Positions 61,943 through 64,000 of a DNA stretch of 64,000 nt are shown here, piece after piece. Every line of letters starts with the position of its first letter. Position 1 is the first letter of the stretch. The position numbers were made by a program, and so were the translations under genes. Source of the DNA: CBDFJH01 sp965198095 (GTDB lineage Bacteria; Latescibacterota; UBA2968; GCA-2709665); assembly GCA_965198095.1 (NCBI GenBank), contig OZ240239.1, positions 2,976,001-3,040,000 of the forward strand, read 5' to 3'. The notes under the pieces were generated by a model. The model was not told the origin of the DNA and made no database searches. It was given only the letters and a program-made list of their open reading frames with translations.

Positions 61943-63340
61943 ATGAATGCACAGACCGTGCTCGTCGTGGATGACGAGCGCAACATCAGGCGATCGCTCG
62001 ACATGGTCCTTTCCGGCGCAGGCTACACGGTCGTTTGCGCCTCCTCGGCCGAGGAGGCCGTCCAGAAGCTGGGGACGGGACCGATTCACGTCGCCCTCGT
62101 CGATATCGTGATGCCGGGAATGAGCGGCATCGACCTGCTCCAAAAAATGCGCGAGGACCATTCGGGCGTGTCCGTCATCATGATCTCAGGTCACGGGACG
62201 GTGCGGGATGCCGTGCGGGCGACGAAGCTGGGCGCTTACGACTTCCTTGAAAAGCCTCTCTCCCTCGATCGCGTGCGCCTGGCCGTTTCGCGCGCCCTTC
62301 AGGCAGCCGTATTGGCCGAAGAAAACCGTACGCTCAGGCAAGAGGTCGCGGGCCGGTTCGAGATGATTGGCCAAAGCGAGAAGATCGAGGCGGTTCGCGA
62401 ACAGATCAATAGGGTGGCGCCCAGTAACGGCCGCGTGCTGATCCTGGGCGAAAGCGGGACCGGAAAGGAACTGATCGCGCGGGCGCTTCACAGCGACAGC
62501 GCTCGAAACCAGAGACCCTTCGTCAAGGTGAACTGTGCGGCGATTCCGGAAGAGCTTATCGAAAGCGAGCTCTTTGGGAGCGACCGCGGCGCTTTCACCG
62601 GGGCTGTCAAGACTCGAGATGGAAAGTTTCTTCTGGCCGAGGGCGGCACGCTGTTCCTGGATGAAATCGGAGACATGAGCTTTGGCGTCCAGGCAAAGGT
62701 GTTGCGCGCGCTCGAACAGGGCGAATTCGAGCGCGTCGGTGGCTCCGTAACGATCAAGGTGGACGTACGGGTCATCGCCGCGACGAACAAGAACCTTCTG
62801 AAATTGGTCGAGGAAGGTCAATTCCGAGAGGACCTCTTTTTCAGGCTCAATGTCGTGCCCATCATTGCGCCGAGCCTTCGTGAACGGCGAGAAGACATTC
62901 CCTGCCTCGTCTCTCACTTTCTCAACATCTACGCCGACGAGAACGGATTCCGGCCAAAGAGGATGGCGGCGGATGCGATCGACGTGCTTTGCCGCTACGA
63001 CTGGCCGGGAAACGTTCGTGAGCTCAAGAACCTCGTCGAGCGTCTTTCGATCATGGTCGCCCAGGATGACATCGGTGTTGCGGACCTTCCGGCGCTCAGG
63101 GGGCCCGTTATGGCCCGCGACGTCGGGAAGGAAGGACTGACGGCCTCCCTTCCGATTCAGCAGGGGAAGACGTTGCGGGAAGTTCGGGAGTCCGTGGAGA
63201 AGGCCTACATTGCCGATGTCCTCCAGCACAGTGGTTGGAACGTGACCCGTGCAGCAAGGTCCCTCGGAATCGAACGTACCAACCTGCACAAGAAAATCAG
63301 GCTTTACGAGATCGGCCGGCAGCGCGGAACGGCGGGGTGA
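61943..63340 (+). CDS. NtrX-like sigma54-dependent response regulator
   Basis: A 465-aa regulator from ATG at 61943 (GAGGTGAGGAA upstream; the longer frame overlaps the kinase gene). Receiver domain (phosphoacceptor D54 in LVDIVMPGMSG), AAA+ sigma54-activation domain with GESGTGKE (169-176), GAFTGA (216-221) and GGTLFLDEIGDM, and a Fis-type helix-turn-helix at the C-terminus (NVTRAARSLGIERTNLHKKI). It activates sigma54 promoters after phosphorylation by the preceding kinase, from which it is 4 bases away. Targets are unknown. Confidence 0.9.
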   Translation: MNAQTVLVVDDERNIRRSLDMVLSGAGYTVVCASSAEEAVQKLGTGPIHVALVDIVMPGMSGIDLLQKMREDHSGVSVIMISGHGTVRDAVRATKLGAYDFLEKPLSLDRVRLAVSRALQAAVLAEENRTLRQEVAGRFEMIGQSEKIEAVREQINRVAPSNGRVLILGESGTGKELIARALHSDSARNQRPFVKVNCAAIPEELIESELFGSDRGAFTGAVKTRDGKFLLAEGGTLFLDEIGDMSFGVQAKVLRALEQGEFERVGGSVTIKVDVRVIAATNKNLLKLVEEGQFREDLFFRLNVVPIIAPSLRERREDIPCLVSHFLNIYADENGFRPKRMAADAIDVLCRYDWPGNVRELKNLVERLSIMVAQDDIGVADLPALRGPVMARDVGKEGLTASLPIQQGKTLREVRESVEKAYIADVLQHSGWNVTRAARSLGIERTNLHKKIRLYEIGRQRGTAG

Positions 63341-63344
63341 ATTC

Positions 63345-64000
63345 TTGACGCAGCCCGGCTTGATTCTGGGCCTTCTGGCGATCGTTTCACTGCCGGAGAA
63401 CGCGGGCGCTCAGACGGTGCGCCAGAGGGAGGTTCAAACCCGGTCCGGGTCGTTCCGGGTTCGTTACAACCGTGTCGAGGGGCTCTTCCTGGGTTATCGT
63501 CTGAAGGGCGGCCCGAAGACGAGGGAGTCCGTCAAGCTGTTTGTGGAAGCAGGATATGGCCTGCACAATGCTTCGCCGAGATGGGAAGCCGGTCTGGCGT
63601 ATGTCGGAGATCGGGTTTCCGCGACGGCCGCCGTGTTCGACCGAACCGAATCCGCGGATGTCGAGCCCATACCCACCAATGAGAATTCGCTCCTTTCCCT
63701 GATATTCAAAGGAGACGATCGAAACTACTTCAGGGCAAAAAATGGATTTGAAGCCCAGTCGACCTACCGCCTGCGTCCGAGACTTCATCTGTTCGGTGTC
63801 CTTTCGGCATATGCCTACGAAAGCATGCCGGTCGAGACCGAGTGGAGCCTCTTTTATCCCAACCGGCGCTTTCGAGCGAACCCCGAGGTTCGGCCCGGCG
63901 ACCTTGAGCGCCTGGCGCTCGGATTCATCGCGGACACCCGCGTGAAGAACCCGATTTTTCGAAGCGCCTGGTACGTGAAGGCAGTCTACGAACGCGGTTT
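63345..64000 (+). CDS. outer-membrane beta-barrel protein, N-terminal part (cut by window end)
   Basis: An open frame begins at a TTG at 63345, four bases after the regulator stop, with GGGGTGA as ribosome site, and continues off the window (at least 218 aa). A signal peptide (LILGLLAIVSLPENAGA) is followed by beta-strand-rich sequence starting FRVRYNRVEGLFLGYRL, typical of DUF5686/Omp85-like barrels in FCB bacteria, with alternating segments such as RPRLHLFGVLSAYAYES. It extends the envelope operon. The start is non-ATG, which is why a simple ATG search would miss it. Confidence 0.75.
   Translation, partial: MTQPGLILGLLAIVSLPENAGAQTVRQREVQTRSGSFRVRYNRVEGLFLGYRLKGGPKTRESVKLFVEAGYGLHNASPRWEAGLAYVGDRVSATAAVFDRTESADVEPIPTNENSLLSLIFKGDDRNYFRAKNGFEAQSTYRLRPRLHLFGVLSAYAYESMPVETEWSLFYPNRRFRANPEVRPGDLERLALGFIADTRVKNPIFRSAWYVKAVYERG

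Overview
ORGANISM. The window reads as a chromosomal contig of an uncultured diderm bacterium. Omp85-type outer-membrane barrels show an outer membrane. C-terminal modules of the form NPFNPSTAIRYQLP...GxYLYR...MLLLK are typical of the FCB (Fibrobacterota-Chlorobiota-Bacteroidota) superphylum. Secreted proteins built from cohesin-like, dockerin, CARDB, YWTD/LY-propeller and LRR modules resemble those of Latescibacterota and Poribacteria. I cannot separate these lineages from sequence alone. GC is high, apart from an AT-rich insert around 3.3-4.2 kb.

REGION 1 (1-19.7 kb, nearly all minus strand): a composite defence island. Its frame is a three-gene set of the helicase / DUF1156 methylase / DUF499 ATPase kind (resembling the Hma class): helicase 16062-19658, methylase 4265-7612, and the ATPase start at <1-438. 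Other defence modules lie between these three: a short Argonaute/TIR-APAZ pair (SPARTA type, 11325-14252), two AAA ATPase/TOPRIM (DUF4276-like) pairs (514-2452 and 9281-11165), an AbiJ-NTD4/HEPN protein, an OB-fold+HEPN-like protein, a PD-(D/E)XK nuclease, a YgiT zinc-finger gene with a small partner, and a DUF2442 protein. Relics (a second DUF1156 N-terminus, a truncated SIR2 domain, a Walker A fragment) show repeated module exchange.

REGION 2 (19.7-24 kb): a tRNA-Arg(CCT), a fused GAF/PAS histidine kinase-receiver-winged helix protein, and a group II intron 5' fragment with no maturase.

REGION 3 (24-52.8 kb, plus strand): a cluster of very large secreted paralogues. Four share a signal peptide + cohesin-like + dockerin + CARDB start and a common upstream cassette, then differ in cargo: YWTD propellers, LRR arrays, up to 15 CARDB domains, or a metzincin-like protease. 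A fifth large protein carries dockerin + LRR + leishmanolysin-like protease. Two small cohesin + sorting-domain proteins could anchor the dockerin-bearing ones. Pseudogene tails, a nonsense-truncated CARDB, an IS256-type remnant and near-identical modules show active domain shuffling. The cluster is a candidate extracellular cohesin-dockerin assembly.

REGION 4 (53-64 kb): housekeeping and metabolism. There is an Ldh-family 2-oxoacid dehydrogenase, an SMP-30/lactonase, a LutC and LutA-LutB fusion lactate-utilisation operon, then an envelope operon of Omp85 protein, DUF4390 protein, NtrY-like kinase, NtrX-like sigma54 activator and a second outer-membrane barrel cut by the window end.
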